Counted from the first letter of the stretch, positions 21,473 through 32,862 are shown. The stretch: 64,000 nucleotides of DNA from Haemophilus massiliensis (GCA_000752995.2 LM994636.1:304931-368930), one strand, 5' to 3'. Translations and numbers: made by a program. The notes: generated by a model from the letters alone, not told the origin.

Positions 21473-22495
21473 ATGCGCGCATATTCTCTTAAGGAATTGG
21501 CGGAAAAAATCGGCGCTACCATTCGTGGTAACGCCGATGTCGTTGTTGATAGCATCGCTCCCTTAGATAAAGCTGGCGAAAAACAACTGACGTTTATTTC
21601 CAATGTGAAATTCCGCGAGTTGTTATCTCAATCTCAGGCAGGTATTCTGATTGTCAGCGAAAACGATGTTGAATTTTGTGCCGAACACAGCAATCTGCTG
21701 ATTGTGAAGGATCCTTATGTAGCGTATGCCGTTTTAGCGCAATATATGGATACGACACCGCAAGCCGCAACGGACATTGCGCCGAGTGCGGTGATTTCGC
21801 CCGCTGCAAGTCTAGGCAAGAATGTTTGCGTGGGCGCCAATGCGGTGATTGAAGAGGGTGCCGTGCTGGAAGATAATGTGATTATCGGCGCAGGTTGTTT
21901 TATCGGCAAGCATGCCAGAATCGGCAGCGGTACGCAGCTTTGGGCGAATGTCAGCGTGTATCATGATGTGCAAATCGGGCGGCATTGCCTGATTCAATCC
22001 GGTGCGGTGATCGGCAGTGACGGTTTCGGTTATGCCAATGATCGCGGACGCTGGATTAAAATCCCGCAGACCGGCACAGTGATTATCGGTAATCATGTAG
22101 AAATCGGCGCCTGTACCTGTATTGATCGCGGTGCGCTGGACGCTACTGTGATTGAAGATAATGTGATTATTGATAACCTGTGCCAAATTGCGCATAACGT
22201 GCATATCGGAACGGGAACTGCGGTTGCTGGCGGCGTGATTATGGCGGGCAGCCTGAAAGTCGGTCGTTATTGTCTGATCGGTGGCGCCAGCGTGATCAAC
22301 GGACACATGGAAATCTGCGATAAAGTCACGGTGACGGGCATGGGTATGGTGATGCGTCCGATTACCGAACCGGGGGTGTATTCTTCCGGTATTCCATTGC
22401 AGCCGAATAAAGCATGGCGCAAAACCGCCGCGTTAACGCTGGATATCGACAAAATGAATAAACGGCTCAAAGCGGTGGAGAAAAAGCTGAGCTGA
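21473..22495 (+). CDS. lpxD: UDP-3-O-(3-hydroxymyristoyl)glucosamine N-acyltransferase
   Basis: Third step of lipid A synthesis: N-acylation of UDP-3-O-acylglucosamine from acyl-ACP. The protein has 340 residues, with an N-terminal uridine-binding domain (about 1-100), a left-handed beta-helix of hexapeptide repeats (about 100-310) and a C-terminal helix. The catalytic His is in C-Q-I-A-H-N-V. Translation is probably coupled to skp. Confidence 0.97.
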   Translation: MRAYSLKELAEKIGATIRGNADVVVDSIAPLDKAGEKQLTFISNVKFRELLSQSQAGILIVSENDVEFCAEHSNLLIVKDPYVAYAVLAQYMDTTPQAATDIAPSAVISPAASLGKNVCVGANAVIEEGAVLEDNVIIGAGCFIGKHARIGSGTQLWANVSVYHDVQIGRHCLIQSGAVIGSDGFGYANDRGRWIKIPQTGTVIIGNHVEIGACTCIDRGALDATVIEDNVIIDNLCQIAHNVHIGTGTAVAGGVIMAGSLKVGRYCLIGGASVINGHMEICDKVTVTGMGMVMRPITEPGVYSSGIPLQPNKAWRKTAALTLDIDKMNKRLKAVEKKLS

Positions 22496-22498
22496 CGG

Positions 22499-22536
22499 AA
22501 AAAACCTTCTTGTTTATCAACGGAAGGTTTTTTGTT
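22499..22536 (+). terminator. Intrinsic terminator after lpxD
   Basis: AAAAAACCTTC and GAAGGTTTTTT form an 11-bp stem around a 13-base loop, ending in T residues. It divides the lipid A cluster into two transcripts. Confidence 0.75.
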
Positions 22537-22550
22537 TTCCGTGCTATCTT

Positions 22551-22579
22551 TTGTATTAATGCCTTAATTATCGTATAAT
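22551..22579 (+). promoter_or_regulatory. Strong sigma-70 promoter of fabZ
   Basis: TTGTAT, exactly 17 bases and a perfect TATAAT (22574-22579) lie 44 bases before the fabZ start and after the lpxD terminator. Confidence 0.8.
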
Positions 22580-22623
22580 TCACTCGGTTTATTCTCTCAT
22601 TATTTTTTTAGAAAGGTGTTAGT

Positions 22624-23076
22624 GTGACAACTGAAAATACTGCAAGCAGAATTATTGAAGCAAAAGAGATTATGACATTGCTTCCGCATCGTTACCCGTT
22701 CTTATTGGTTGACCGCGTAATGGATTTTGAAGAAGGGAAATGGCTTAAAGCAGTAAAAAATATAAGTGTGAACGAGCCTTGTTTTACCGGGCATTTTCCG
22801 ACGGAACCGATTTTACCCGGTGTGTTGATCCTTGAAGCACTGGCACAGGCAATGGGGATCTTGGCGTTTAAAACCCATGAATTGAAAGGCGGCGAATTAT
22901 TTTATTTTGCCGGTATTGATGAGGCACGCTTTAAGCGCCCTGTGTTGCCGGGTGATCAAATGGAGTTGCATGTCACAGTGATTAAAGAGCGTCGCGGCGT
23001 AACCGCATTTACCGGCGTTGCGACGGTAAACGGCGAAGTCGCCTGTGAAGCGAAATTAATGTGTGCCCGCAGATAA
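22624..23076 (+). CDS. fabZ: 3-hydroxyacyl-ACP dehydratase FabZ
   Basis: Hot-dog-fold dehydratase of type II fatty acid synthesis; 150 residues. The active-site His is in [11 protein letters not shown] and the Glu in I-L-E-A-L-A-Q. The start is GTG after an AGAAAGG site. It competes with LpxA and LpxD for 3-hydroxyacyl-ACP, so its place in the lipid A cluster balances the two pathways. lpxA follows after nine bases. Confidence 0.97.
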   Translation: MTTENTASRIIEAKEIMTLLPHRYPFLLVDRVMDFEEGKWLKAVKNISVNEPCFTGHFPTEPILPGVLILEALAQAMGILAFKTHELKGGELFYFAGIDEARFKRPVLPGDQMELHVTVIKERRGVTAFTGVATVNGEVACEAKLMCARR

Positions 23077-23085
23077 GGAGCGATT

Positions 23086-23874
23086 ATGATCCACCCAAGT
23101 GCGAAAATTCATCCCACTTCCATTGTAGAAGATGGTGCTAAAATCGGTGAAAATGTCGTCATCGGGCCTTTCTGTATTATCGGCCCGGAGGTTGAAATCG
23201 GCAAAGGAACGGTACTGCATTCCCATGTTGTTGTGAAAGGTGTGACTAAGATTGGCGAAGATAACCAAATTTTCCAGTTCGCCAGTATCGGTGAAGTTAA
23301 TCAGGATTTGAAATATCAGGGCGAACCGACCAAAACCTTTATCGGTAACCGTAACCGGATTCGTGAAAGTGTCACCATTCATCGCGGTACCGTACAGGGC
23401 GGCGGTGTTACCCGTGTGGGCGATGACAATCTGTTTATGATTAATGCGCATATCGCCCATGATTGCCAAATTAAAAACCGCTGTATTCTGGCGAATAACG
23501 CAACGCTGGCAGGTCATGTAGAACTGGACGATTTTGTTGTTGTCGGCGGCATGTCGGCGATCCACCAATTTGTTATTATCGGTGCGCATGTTATGCTGGG
23601 CGGCGGTTCCATGGTGAGTCAGGATGTCCCGCCTTATGTGATGGCACAGGGCAATCACGCACAGCCTTTCGGCGTGAATATTGAAGGGCTGAAACGTCGC
23701 GGTTTTGATAAACCGGCGCTGCACGCGATCCGTAATGTTTATAAACTGATTTACCGCAGCGGAAAAACCTTAGAGGAAGCCATGCCGCAAATCGAACAGT
23801 ACGCGCAGACCGAAGCCGCGATCAGTTTCTTTCTGGATTTCTTCAAACGCTCGACTCGCGGTATTATCCGTTAA
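23086..23874 (+). CDS. lpxA: UDP-N-acetylglucosamine O-acyltransferase
   Basis: First step of lipid A synthesis: 3-O-acylation of UDP-GlcNAc. The protein has 262 residues, with hexapeptide repeats forming the beta-helix (about 1-190), the catalytic His in N-A-H-I-A-H-D and a C-terminal helical domain. The ribosome site AAGGAG is strong. It ends 26 bp before an uptake-signal hairpin that separates it from lpxB. Confidence 0.97.
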   Translation: MIHPSAKIHPTSIVEDGAKIGENVVIGPFCIIGPEVEIGKGTVLHSHVVVKGVTKIGEDNQIFQFASIGEVNQDLKYQGEPTKTFIGNRNRIRESVTIHRGTVQGGGVTRVGDDNLFMINAHIAHDCQIKNRCILANNATLAGHVELDDFVVVGGMSAIHQFVIIGAHVMLGGGSMVSQDVPPYVMAQGNHAQPFGVNIEGLKRRGFDKPALHAIRNVYKLIYRSGKTLEEAMPQIEQYAQTEAAISFFLDFFKRSTRGIIR

Positions 23875-23899
23875 GGTTGCAAAAACGTTTAATTTTTTG

Positions 23900-23936
23900 A
23901 CCGCACTTTTGTAATATGAAGTGCGGTTATTTTTTA
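23900..23936 (+). terminator. Uptake-signal hairpin between lpxA and lpxB
   Basis: ACCGCACTT (23900-23908) and AAGTGCGGT (23919-23927) pair around a 10-base loop, followed by a T-rich run. It can work as a terminator or attenuator inside the lpx operon. An ATG inside the loop (23916) is in frame with lpxB but is unlikely to be its start. Confidence 0.7.
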
Positions 23937-23948
23937 TGGAATTTAGTC

Positions 23949-25115
23949 ATGCAACAAGCAAATAAGCAACCGTTAATCGCCCTCGTCGCCGGTGAGGTTT
24001 CTGGCGATATTCTCGGCGCAGGCTTAATTCGCAGCCTGAAAATCCACTATCCGAATGCGCGTTTTATCGGTATTGCCGGTCAGCAAATGCAGGACGTAGG
24101 CTGTCAAACGCTAGTGGATATGGAGGAGATCGCTGTTATGGGGCTGGTAGAAGTGGTGAAGCATTTGCCCCGCCTGCTGAAAATTCGCCGAATGGTGATT
24201 GAGACGATGCTGGCGCGCAAACCCGATATTTTTATCGGTATCGACGCGCCGGATTTTAATCTGGATATTGAGTTGAAGCTGAAAGCACAAGGCATTCGCA
24301 CCGTGCATTATGTTAGCCCGTCGGTATGGGCATGGCGTCAGCAACGGATTCATAAAATCGCAAAAGCCACCAATCTGGTGCTGGCGTTTCTGCCGTTTGA
24401 AAAAGCCTTTTACGACCGCTTTAACGTGCCTTGCCGTTTTATCGGGCATACCATGGCGGATGCGATTGCGCTGAAGCCGAATCGAGCCGAGGCCTGTCAG
24501 GCTTTGGGGTTGGATCCGCAGCAACGTTATGTTGCGATACTGGTCGGCAGCCGTCGTGCCGAAGTGGAATTTCTGAGCGAACCGTTTTTGCGTGCGGCAC
24601 AATTGCTTAAACAGCAATATTCGGAGCTACGCTTTTTAGTGCCGCTGATTAACGATAAACGCCGTCGCCAGTTTGAACGGATTAAAGCGCAGCTGGCGCC
24701 GACGCTGGAGGTTATGTTGCTGGACGGCAACGCGCGCCAAGCGATGATTGCGGCGGAAGCGACAATGTTGGCATCCGGCACCGCGGCGCTGGAATGTATG
24801 CTGTGCAAGTCGCCGATGGTGGTGGGCTATCGTATGAAGGCGCTGACTTATTTTCTGGCAAAACGATTGGTGAAAAGCAAGTACATTTCCTTGCCGAACC
24901 TGTTGGCGGACGAGATGCTGGTGCCCGAGTTGATCCAGCAGGATTGCAGTGCGGAAAAATTAGCGGCAGCGCTGTCGCCTTATCTGGAAAGCACGGAAAG
25001 TGCGGTGCAAAAACGGCAGCATTTGATCGAGCGCTTTACCGCACTGCATCGGTTAATTCAGTGCGATGCCGATAAACAAGCGGCACAGGCCGTAATTGAT
25101 TTATTAGAGACATAG
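23949..25115 (+). CDS. lpxB: Lipid-A-disaccharide synthase
   Basis: Peripheral membrane glycosyltransferase (GT19) joining UDP-2,3-diacylglucosamine and lipid X; 388 residues from the chosen ATG. Motifs include [11 protein letters not shown] at the N-terminus, [16 protein letters not shown] and L-A-S-G-T-A-A-L-E. The ATG at 23949 is preceded by GGAA and matches the family N-terminus. An earlier in-frame ATG lies inside the preceding hairpin. The stop is three bases before rnhB. Confidence 0.96.
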   Translation: MQQANKQPLIALVAGEVSGDILGAGLIRSLKIHYPNARFIGIAGQQMQDVGCQTLVDMEEIAVMGLVEVVKHLPRLLKIRRMVIETMLARKPDIFIGIDAPDFNLDIELKLKAQGIRTVHYVSPSVWAWRQQRIHKIAKATNLVLAFLPFEKAFYDRFNVPCRFIGHTMADAIALKPNRAEACQALGLDPQQRYVAILVGSRRAEVEFLSEPFLRAAQLLKQQYSELRFLVPLINDKRRRQFERIKAQLAPTLEVMLLDGNARQAMIAAEATMLASGTAALECMLCKSPMVVGYRMKALTYFLAKRLVKSKYISLPNLLADEMLVPELIQQDCSAEKLAAALSPYLESTESAVQKRQHLIERFTALHRLIQCDADKQAAQAVIDLLET

Positions 25116-25118
25116 AAT

Positions 25119-25712
25119 ATGGCAGCATTTATCTATCCTGCTTACGATTTAATTGCCGGCATCGATGAAGTGGGGCGCGGGCCGTTAGTGGGAGCGGTGG
25201 TGACCGCGGCGGTTATTTTGGATCCGCATCGACCGATTGCAGGATTAGCCGACAGTAAAACACTGTCGGAAAAAAAACGCCTGCTGCTGGAAGCTGAAAT
25301 CAAGCAAAATGCGCTGGCATGGGCGCTAGGACGCGCCGAACCGGAGGAAATTGATCGCTTGAATATTTTGCAGGCGACTATGCTTGCCATGCAGCGAGCG
25401 GTAAAACGGCTGAAAATTCAACCGCACTTTGTGCTGGTGGACGGCAACCGTGCGCCGCTATTTGATATGCCAGCACAGGCGGTCGTAAAAGGCGACAGTT
25501 TGGTGGCGGAAATCAGTGCCGCCTCAATTCTGGCGAAAGTGGCAAGAGATCGGGAAATGCAGGAGCTGGATCGATTATATCCGCAGTATGCCTTTGCCCG
25601 CCATAAAGGTTATCCGACCAAACTGCATTTGGAAAAATTGGCGCAATTCGGTCCTTTAGCGCAGCACCGGCGCAGTTTTTCGCCTGTTAGAAAACTGCTG
25701 GAACGCGTATAA
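25119..25712 (+). CDS. rnhB: Ribonuclease HII
   Basis: Removes single ribonucleotides and RNA primers from DNA-RNA hybrids; 197 residues. The N-terminal metal-binding motif is [10 protein letters not shown], with the further acidic residues in V-D-G-N and K-G-D-S. It is tightly coupled to lpxB, as in enteric bacteria. Confidence 0.96.
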   Translation: MAAFIYPAYDLIAGIDEVGRGPLVGAVVTAAVILDPHRPIAGLADSKTLSEKKRLLLEAEIKQNALAWALGRAEPEEIDRLNILQATMLAMQRAVKRLKIQPHFVLVDGNRAPLFDMPAQAVVKGDSLVAEISAASILAKVARDREMQELDRLYPQYAFARHKGYPTKLHLEKLAQFGPLAQHRRSFSPVRKLLERV

Positions 25713-25753
25713 TCGAACACGGAACGCAATTTTAAGTTAAAAAGGAGGACAGC

Positions 25754-27622
25754 GTGGCAGAACTGTTTGCACAGTGGCGGGAGACGGTATTTTCAGACCC
25801 TTTATTCTGGGTGGTTACATTTCTTGTCGTTGCGATAGTTTTATTTGTACGCAATAAAATTCGCATGGACGTAATCGCCTTGTTGGTGATACTGGCGTTT
25901 AGTCTGAGCGGTATTTTAACTGTACAGGAAGTCTTGGCGGGGTTCAGTGATCCCAATATTATTCTGATTGCGTTGCTGTTTATTGTCGGTGAAGGATTGG
26001 TACGTACCGGGATTGCCTATCAGGTCAGCGAATGGCTGCTGCGAATGGCGAAAAACAGCGAAACCCGTGTACTGGTTTTATTGATGCTGGCGGTGGCGGG
26101 CTTGGGGGCGTTTATGAGTTCCACCGGGGTGGTAGCGATTTTTATTCCGGTGGTGCTGGTGATTTGCCAAAAAATGAATATTTCAGCGCGGCGTTTAATG
26201 ATGCCGCTCAGTTTTGCTGGGCTTATCAGTGGTATGATGACATTAATCGCCACGCCGCCGAATTTGGTGGTGAATGCGGAATTAATCCGGGCGGCGGACG
26301 AACGTTTGAGTTTCTTTTCGTTCACCCCGATCGGTTTGGTGGTGCTGATTATGGGCATTGTGTATATGCTGATCGCACGCAACTGGTTGGGCGGTGCTGA
26401 GGATGAGCGCAACCAATCCGCCGGTCGGCGTTCTATTCGTGAGTTGATCGATGAATATAATCTGCAAGAACGGACTAAGCGTTTTGTCGTGCGCGCCGGT
26501 TCGGATTTTATCGGTCAGCCGCTGGAAGAGCTGCACCTGCGTTCCAATTATGCGTTAAACGTGTTGGCGATTGAGCGTTGGAAGCGTTTTCGCCCGGTTT
26601 TTTTGTCTTCCTCATTAGGGAAAGAAGAGATTAAAGAAAAAGATATTTTATTGATTGATATAGGTAATCCCGAGCTGGATTTGGATGAGTTCTGCCGTCA
26701 GCATGAGCTGGAGCCAGCGGAAATCCGCGGTTATGATTTCAGTCAGCAATCCAAATCCATGGGCATGGTCGAAGTCACTCCGATTCCCGACAGCGATTAT
26801 TTAACGCGCAGCGTGGCGGAAGTGCGGTTTCGTTCCCGTTACGGATTAAATGTGGTGGGGATCAAACGCAATAACGAAATTTTAACCGGCAATTTAGTGG
26901 AAGAACCGTTAAAGGCCGGCGATTTGCTGCTGGTGATCGGTTCATGGAAATTGATCCGAGATATGCGCAATAAAACCAAAAGTTTCTTTGTGCTGGACTA
27001 TCCGGCGGAAATCGAGCGTGCGGTACCAGCGCAAAGTCAGGCGCCGCACGCCTTATTTTCCATTTTTGTGATGGTGGCGTTGATGGTCAGCGGCATCGTA
27101 CCGAATGTGGTGGCGGCACTAATTGCCTGTTTATTGCTGGCGAAGTTCCGCTGCGTGGATGCCAAAAGCGCCTATGGTTCGATCCATTGGTCAAGTTTGA
27201 TTCTGATTGTCGGTATGATGCCCTTTTCCATTGCATTGCAGAAAACCGGCGGGATCGCCCTGATTGTGGATTTTATGATCAATACCGTCGGCGAAATGGG
27301 GAAACACTGGATTCTCATCAGCCTGTTTATGCTATCGGCAGTTATCGGGCTGTTTATTTCCAATACTGCAACGGCGATTCTAATGGCACCGATTGCAATT
27401 ACTATGGCGCAGCATCTGAATTTATCGCCGGTGCCTTTTGCGATGACCGTTGCGGTTGCTGCTTCCGCCGCCTTTATGACGCCGATTTCCTCACCGGTCA
27501 ATACCATGGTGCTGGGGCCGGCAAATTATAAATTCAGTGATTTCGTCAAGGTCGGCGTACCGTTTACGATTTTAGTGATGTTGGTCACTATCTTCCTCGT
27601 ACCGGTATTATTCCCGTTCTGA
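25754..27622 (+). CDS. SLC13-type permease with two RCK_C (TrkA-C) domains
   Basis: Inner-membrane transporter of 622 residues, probably a sodium-linked anion carrier. About five or six helices (to roughly residue 215) precede two soluble TrkA-C-like domains at about 235-315 and 325-405. A second half of helices follows from about 430. The ion-transporter repeats show S-S-T-G-V-V-A-I-F-I-P-V and, near the C-terminus, N-T-A-T-A-I-L-M-A-P-I. The start is GTG after an AAGGAGG site. The substrate (sulfate, dicarboxylate or other) cannot be inferred. It stands alone between rnhB and mog. Confidence 0.85.
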   Translation: MAELFAQWRETVFSDPLFWVVTFLVVAIVLFVRNKIRMDVIALLVILAFSLSGILTVQEVLAGFSDPNIILIALLFIVGEGLVRTGIAYQVSEWLLRMAKNSETRVLVLLMLAVAGLGAFMSSTGVVAIFIPVVLVICQKMNISARRLMMPLSFAGLISGMMTLIATPPNLVVNAELIRAADERLSFFSFTPIGLVVLIMGIVYMLIARNWLGGAEDERNQSAGRRSIRELIDEYNLQERTKRFVVRAGSDFIGQPLEELHLRSNYALNVLAIERWKRFRPVFLSSSLGKEEIKEKDILLIDIGNPELDLDEFCRQHELEPAEIRGYDFSQQSKSMGMVEVTPIPDSDYLTRSVAEVRFRSRYGLNVVGIKRNNEILTGNLVEEPLKAGDLLLVIGSWKLIRDMRNKTKSFFVLDYPAEIERAVPAQSQAPHALFSIFVMVALMVSGIVPNVVAALIACLLLAKFRCVDAKSAYGSIHWSSLILIVGMMPFSIALQKTGGIALIVDFMINTVGEMGKHWILISLFMLSAVIGLFISNTATAILMAPIAITMAQHLNLSPVPFAMTVAVAASAAFMTPISSPVNTMVLGPANYKFSDFVKVGVPFTILVMLVTIFLVPVLFPF

Positions 27623-27698
27623 TGTCGTGGCATTAATGGGTAAAGCCTGCAATCACAGCGCTGACAATGATATTTACGTTTAAGAAATAAGGAAAAAT

Positions 27699-28663
<965 letters not shown>

Positions 28664-28666
28664 GCG

Positions 28667-29734
28667 ATGGAAAAAACACATTCAACCTTACTGCGATTCT
28701 TAGTGGGCATTGCCGCGTTGGTGATTATTTTGGCCGGTGTAAAATCTGCCAGTGAAATAGCCGTGCCGTTTCTGCTGTCTCTGTTTATTGCCATTATCTG
28801 CTCGCCGATTATCAATTTTATGACGGCACGAAAAATGCCGCATTGGCTGGCAATCGGTGTGTTGTTTGTGATGATTTTGATCATCTTTTTCTTTTTGATT
28901 GGTTTAATTAACAGTACGGCGCAGGAATTTACTCGTTCCATACCGCAGTATCAGCACTTGTTATCGCAACGCCTTAGTGATATTACCGCGCTGGCGGGGC
29001 GTTTTCATCTGTCTTTCGGGATCTCCCGTGAACAGGTCATGGAAAACTTTGATCCAAGTGTAATAATGAATTTTGTCAGTAACTTTTTATTGAGCTTTTC
29101 CGGCGTAGTCACCAATGTCTTCATACTGTTTCTGGTGGTTGTGTTTATGCTGTTGGAAGCACCGATGGCAAAACGCAAACTGGCATTAGTGTTCAGCCAA
29201 GACAATCAGGATGTTCAGCACGATGTATATATCGACCGCATTTTACAAGGCGTGATCACTTATTTAGGGGTTAAAACTCTTGTCAGCCTAATAACCGGAA
29301 TTCTGGTGTTTGTGCTGTTGAAAATTATGGGAGTGCAATATGCCGTGCTGTGGGCGACGTTAAGTTTTCTTCTGAATTATATTCCGAATATCGGCTCGAT
29401 CATTGCCGCTGTCCCGATTATCGTACAGGCGTTTTTGCTGAACGGTTTTGTGACCGGTTTTAGCGTTTCCGCCGGTGTGATTGCGATCAACATGGTGATG
29501 GGCAATATGGTGGAACCGAAAATGATGGGGCGCACGCTGGGGCTTTCCACGCTGGTGGTGTTTTTGTCCCTGTTATTCTGGGGTTGGCTACTCGGCACGG
29601 TCGGCATGTTTTTATCGGTGCCGCTAACGATGGTATTGAAAATTGCGTTGGAGGCCAGCCCGACTACGATTAAATATGCGTTACTGTTGGGTGATGTCAA
29701 GCAGTTTTCGGTACAAAACAAGCCAGCGGAATAA
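28667..29734 (+). CDS. AI-2E family transporter (TqsA/PerM-like)
   Basis: Polytopic membrane protein of 355 residues with about eight helices. The C-terminal signature N-Y-I-P-N-I-G-S ... G-R-T-L-G-L-S-T-L-V-V-F-L-S-L and W-G-W-L-L-G-T-V-G resembles E. coli TqsA, reported to export autoinducer-2. Other members act as sodium/proton antiporters, so the substrate is open. It begins four bases after the glnB stop. Confidence 0.85.
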   Translation: MEKTHSTLLRFLVGIAALVIILAGVKSASEIAVPFLLSLFIAIICSPIINFMTARKMPHWLAIGVLFVMILIIFFFLIGLINSTAQEFTRSIPQYQHLLSQRLSDITALAGRFHLSFGISREQVMENFDPSVIMNFVSNFLLSFSGVVTNVFILFLVVVFMLLEAPMAKRKLALVFSQDNQDVQHDVYIDRILQGVITYLGVKTLVSLITGILVFVLLKIMGVQYAVLWATLSFLLNYIPNIGSIIAAVPIIVQAFLLNGFVTGFSVSAGVIAINMVMGNMVEPKMMGRTLGLSTLVVFLSLLFWGWLLGTVGMFLSVPLTMVLKIALEASPTTIKYALLLGDVKQFSVQNKPAE

Positions 29735-29815
29735 GATAAAACGCGGTTTTGCGACAGCGGAATAATGTCGAATGTCGCGCAGATTAGCGCAGAATAACGA
29801 AAAAATCGAAAAATA

Positions 29816-29873
29816 CACCGCACTTTTAGTGATTCCTGCGATCGGGATCGCAAAAAAGTGCGGTGCTTTTTTC
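29816..29873 (+). terminator. Uptake-signal terminator with nested hairpin
   Basis: CACCGCACTTTT (29816-29827) and AAAAGTGCGGTG (29854-29865) form a 12-bp stem. The 26-base insert contains a second small stem, GCGAT/ATCGC. A long T-rich run follows. Confidence 0.85.
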
Positions 29874-29979
29874 TTTTGTTTTGCACGGCGGCGCAAAATT
29901 GCTAGATTAATTGCATTGAAATCAGTACAATCGCTGCCTATTTTTTAGATTGCCGCAAGGTGTAATAACGAGGCACAGC

Positions 29980-31098
29980 ATGTCAGAAAAAATCAATTTA
30001 ATGAATTTAACCCGCCGCCAGATGCGCGAGTTTTTTAACGAACTGGGCGAAAAGCCGTTCCGCGCCGATCAATTGGTGAAATGGATTTACCATTTCGGCG
30101 AAGACAACTTTGATAATATGACCAATATTAACAAACCGTTGCGTGAGAAACTGAAAGCGGTGGCGGAGATCAAAGCGCCGCAAGTGGCGGTGGAACAACG
30201 CTCGGCGGACGGCACGATTAAATGGGCGATGCAGGTGGGCGATCAGCAGGTAGAAACTGTCTATATTCCGGAGGCGGATCGCGCGACGCTGTGTGTGTCG
30301 TCACAGGTGGGTTGCGCGCTGGCATGTACCTTTTGTTCTACCGCCCAGCAAGGCTTTAACCGCAATCTGACTGTATCCGAAATTATCGGACAGGTTTGGC
30401 GGGCGTCGAAAATTATCGGCAATTTCGGGGTCACCGGCGTGCGACCGATTACCAATGTGGTGATGATGGGCATGGGCGAACCGCTGCTGAATCTAGCGAA
30501 TGTGGTGCCGGCGATGGAAATTATGTTGGATGATTTCGCCTATGGGCTGTCCAAACGCCGTGTAACGTTATCCACATCTGGTGTGGTGCCGGCGCTGGAT
30601 AAACTGCATGAAATGATCGATGTGGCGCTGGCAATTTCCCTGCACGCCCCGAACGACGAGCTGCGTGATGAGATCGTGCCGCTTAATAAAAAATATAATA
30701 TTAATATGCTGATCGAGGCGGTTAACCGTTATTTAAGCGTATCCAACGCCAACCACGGCAAAGTCACGATTGAATATGTGATGCTGGATCATGTAAATGA
30801 CGGTATTGAGCATGCTCATCAGCTGGCAGCTGTGCTGAAAAATACCCCTTGCAAAATTAATCTGATTCCATGGAACCCGTTTCCGCAGGCGCCTTATGCA
30901 AAAAGTTCCAATACGCGTATCGATCGCTTCCAGAAGACGCTGATGGAGTACGGTTTTACCGTGATTGTACGCAAAACCCGCGGTGACGATATCGATGCGG
31001 CTTGCGGCCAGCTGGCGGGGGATGTGATTGATAGAACCAAAAGAACGGCACAGAAAAAACGTTTCGGACAGGCAATCGCCGCAATGCAGGTACAATAG
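29980..31098 (+). CDS. rlmN: Dual-specificity RNA methyltransferase RlmN
   Basis: Radical SAM enzyme methylating C2 of A2503 in 23S rRNA and A37 in some tRNAs. The 4Fe-4S cluster motif C-x3-C-x2-C reads [14 protein letters not shown] is present, and the second catalytic Cys lies in D-A-A-C-G-Q-L-A near the C-terminus. The ATG at 29980 after an ACGAGG site gives 372 residues. An in-frame ATG ten codons upstream lacks a ribosome site. It heads the conserved order rlmN-pilW-rodZ-ispG-hisS-yfgM. Confidence 0.96.
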   Translation: MSEKINLMNLTRRQMREFFNELGEKPFRADQLVKWIYHFGEDNFDNMTNINKPLREKLKAVAEIKAPQVAVEQRSADGTIKWAMQVGDQQVETVYIPEADRATLCVSSQVGCALACTFCSTAQQGFNRNLTVSEIIGQVWRASKIIGNFGVTGVRPITNVVMMGMGEPLLNLANVVPAMEIMLDDFAYGLSKRRVTLSTSGVVPALDKLHEMIDVALAISLHAPNDELRDEIVPLNKKYNINMLIEAVNRYLSVSNANHGKVTIEYVMLDHVNDGIEHAHQLAAVLKNTPCKINLIPWNPFPQAPYAKSSNTRIDRFQKTLMEYGFTVIVRKTRGDDIDAACGQLAGDVIDRTKRTAQKKRFGQAIAAMQVQ

Positions 31099-31128
31099 CC
31101 TGTCATCGCAGAATAGGAGAGCATAACG

Positions 31129-31680
31129 ATGTCGATATTAAAGTCTTTATTTCCCGTTGTTTTCGCTCTGATATTGTCCGCCTGCACCGCTCCGGTGCAT
31201 ACACCGGCAGATTTTGATACGCAGCAGGCGGCAAAAGCGCGTGTTGAATTGGGGCTGGGTTATCTAAATCAGCAAAATCCCGTTCAGGCGAAACTGAATT
31301 TTGATAAAGCCCTTTCTTATGCGCCGGATTATTATCTGGTGCATGCCGCACTGGCGTATTTTTATCAATTGCAGGGCGATGGGGTGCAAGCGGAAAATGC
31401 ATATTTAACGGCGCTGAAATTTGATAAGAAACAAGGCGATGTGTATAACAATTATGGTGCTTTTTTGTGCGCGCAGGGGCGATTTGACAACGCCTATACG
31501 CAGTTTCAGCATGCTTTGAATACACTGAATTATTATCATCAGGCGGACACTTACGAGAATATCGCATTGTGCGCTTTATCGGAAAATAACACCGCACTTT
31601 TCCAACGTTATCTGGATTTATTACACAAACTGTCGCCGGTGCGGGCTCAGGCACTAAGTGTTTTAGCGGTCAAAAAATAA
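31129..31680 (+). CDS. pilW: Type IV pilus biogenesis lipoprotein PilW/PilF
   Basis: TPR pilotin-type lipoprotein that helps secretin assembly and pilus stability at the outer membrane. The 183 residues carry a lipoprotein signal peptide ending in L-S-A-C (Cys19), followed by TPR repeats (about 40-150) with the recurrent Y-x3-A-x-x-Y pattern. Together with pilABC at the end of the window it indicates a working type IV pilus and competence system. The stop overlaps the start of a tiny downstream reading frame. Confidence 0.88.
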   Translation: MSILKSLFPVVFALILSACTAPVHTPADFDTQQAAKARVELGLGYLNQQNPVQAKLNFDKALSYAPDYYLVHAALAYFYQLQGDGVQAENAYLTALKFDKKQGDVYNNYGAFLCAQGRFDNAYTQFQHALNTLNYYHQADTYENIALCALSENNTALFQRYLDLLHKLSPVRAQALSVLAVKK

Positions 31681-31772
31681 TGCGGATTAGCCGTTTTGCT
31701 TGGCATATCCGCCCGCTGTTTTTATTGGCGATCCTGACAATAACTGTTGCAAAATATGCCCTGCGACTTTAA
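31680..31772 (+). CDS. Possible 30-residue membrane peptide between pilW and rodZ
   Basis: The frame starts with an ATG that overlaps the pilW stop (TAATG), the arrangement typical of coupled translation. It encodes a basic N-terminus (M-R-I-S-R-F-A-W-H), one hydrophobic stretch of about 14 residues and a basic C-terminus. It is too short for homology to be recognised by eye. Whether it is translated is unknown; chance is a serious alternative. Confidence 0.3.
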   Translation: MRISRFAWHIRPLFLLAILTITVAKYALRL

Positions 31773-31821
31773 ACTTTAGCTTTTGAATTTTAACTGAAAT
31801 CAGATACCAAGAAGAACCGAT

Positions 31822-32847
31822 ATGACCGCGCCAACTCACAGTCAGGAACACACGGAGTTAACTTTAGGCGAACGCTTTCGCCGGGCAAGAGAGGAACTGA
31901 ACCTTTCTTTGGAAGATGTCTCCGGAAAAATTAATTTACGCCCTTCAATTTTACAACGCCTTGAAAACAATGAATTTACGCATAAATCAATCCCGTCCAC
32001 CTTCATGAAAGGTTATGTGAAAAATTATGCTAAATTCTTGCGCGTGCCGGAAACATATTGGTTGGGTATTGTGACTTCGCTCAGCGAAACCACGCATAAC
32101 GATTTAGGTAAAAACGCGCGAGCGACCCGTGCCGTTAATCAGTATTCTTCGCATAATCATTGGGTTGGCTATATTACGGTGATCGTGATCCTGATTTTGG
32201 CCGGAATGACGGCAATGTGGTGGTGGGAGAATTATCAGAAATCCAATGCCGAGCGCGATCATTTAGTGCAAAATTATGTTGAGAGTACGGCTGCTGTACC
32301 AGTCGGTGAAACGGCGGATTCCGGTACGGCGCCCAATTCCGGTGCTGATAAACAGGAAGCGCAAACCGCCGCACCGACCGTGACAGCGCCTGTCTCTGCC
32401 GATCCGATTGCAGTGCCGGTGACGAATGTTGCGGATGCCGACGCTAATGCGAATGTGCTTTCCTCTGCGGCGGAAGTGCCGCAAAGCAATCATGCGACCT
32501 CGGTTCAGACTCTGCAATCGGAAATGAATAAAATCAATGGAATAGGCACGGCTGAAGGACAGGAAAATGCCGCTCAAAGTGCGGTGCAAAATTCCGACGT
32601 TTCTGTCCAACCGACAGCCGAACTGCAAATTGAAGTCACTGGCCCTAATTGCTGGATCAGCGTTAAAGACGGTAATCGTAAAGTGTTGGCGCAGAAAGAA
32701 TATAAACAGGGCGAGCTGCTGAGCTTTAATCAAGGTGCGCCTTATTCGCTAATTATCGGGGCGCCGGGTAATGTAAAAATTACTTATAAAGGCGAGGCCT
32801 ATCCGCTGACCGTTGACGGGCGCGTTGCGAAGTTTAAATTGCAGTAA
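31822..32847 (+). CDS. rodZ: Cytoskeleton protein RodZ
   Basis: Links MreB to the cell-wall elongation machinery and keeps rod shape. The 341 residues have an N-terminal helix-turn-helix that binds MreB (about 15-85), one membrane helix near 115-135, an Ala/Pro/Thr-rich periplasmic linker and a C-terminal beta domain (about 265-341). The linker contains an uptake signal (near 32577). It is 16 bp upstream of ispG, as in enteric bacteria. Confidence 0.94.
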   Translation: MTAPTHSQEHTELTLGERFRRAREELNLSLEDVSGKINLRPSILQRLENNEFTHKSIPSTFMKGYVKNYAKFLRVPETYWLGIVTSLSETTHNDLGKNARATRAVNQYSSHNHWVGYITVIVILILAGMTAMWWWENYQKSNAERDHLVQNYVESTAAVPVGETADSGTAPNSGADKQEAQTAAPTVTAPVSADPIAVPVTNVADADANANVLSSAAEVPQSNHATSVQTLQSEMNKINGIGTAEGQENAAQSAVQNSDVSVQPTAELQIEVTGPNCWISVKDGNRKVLAQKEYKQGELLSFNQGAPYSLIIGAPGNVKITYKGEAYPLTVDGRVAKFKLQ

Positions 32848-32862
32848 AACAGAGAGTAAAAA

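Noticed and set aside
23056..23724. 222-residue minus-strand frame opposite lpxA
   Set aside because: Long antisense frames arise from the repetitive hexapeptide codons of lpxA. The same happens opposite lpxD at 21812-22306.
31103..31654. 183-residue minus-strand frame opposite pilW
   Set aside because: It is antisense to a lipoprotein gene with an intact signal peptide and TPR pattern. It has no start context or family match.
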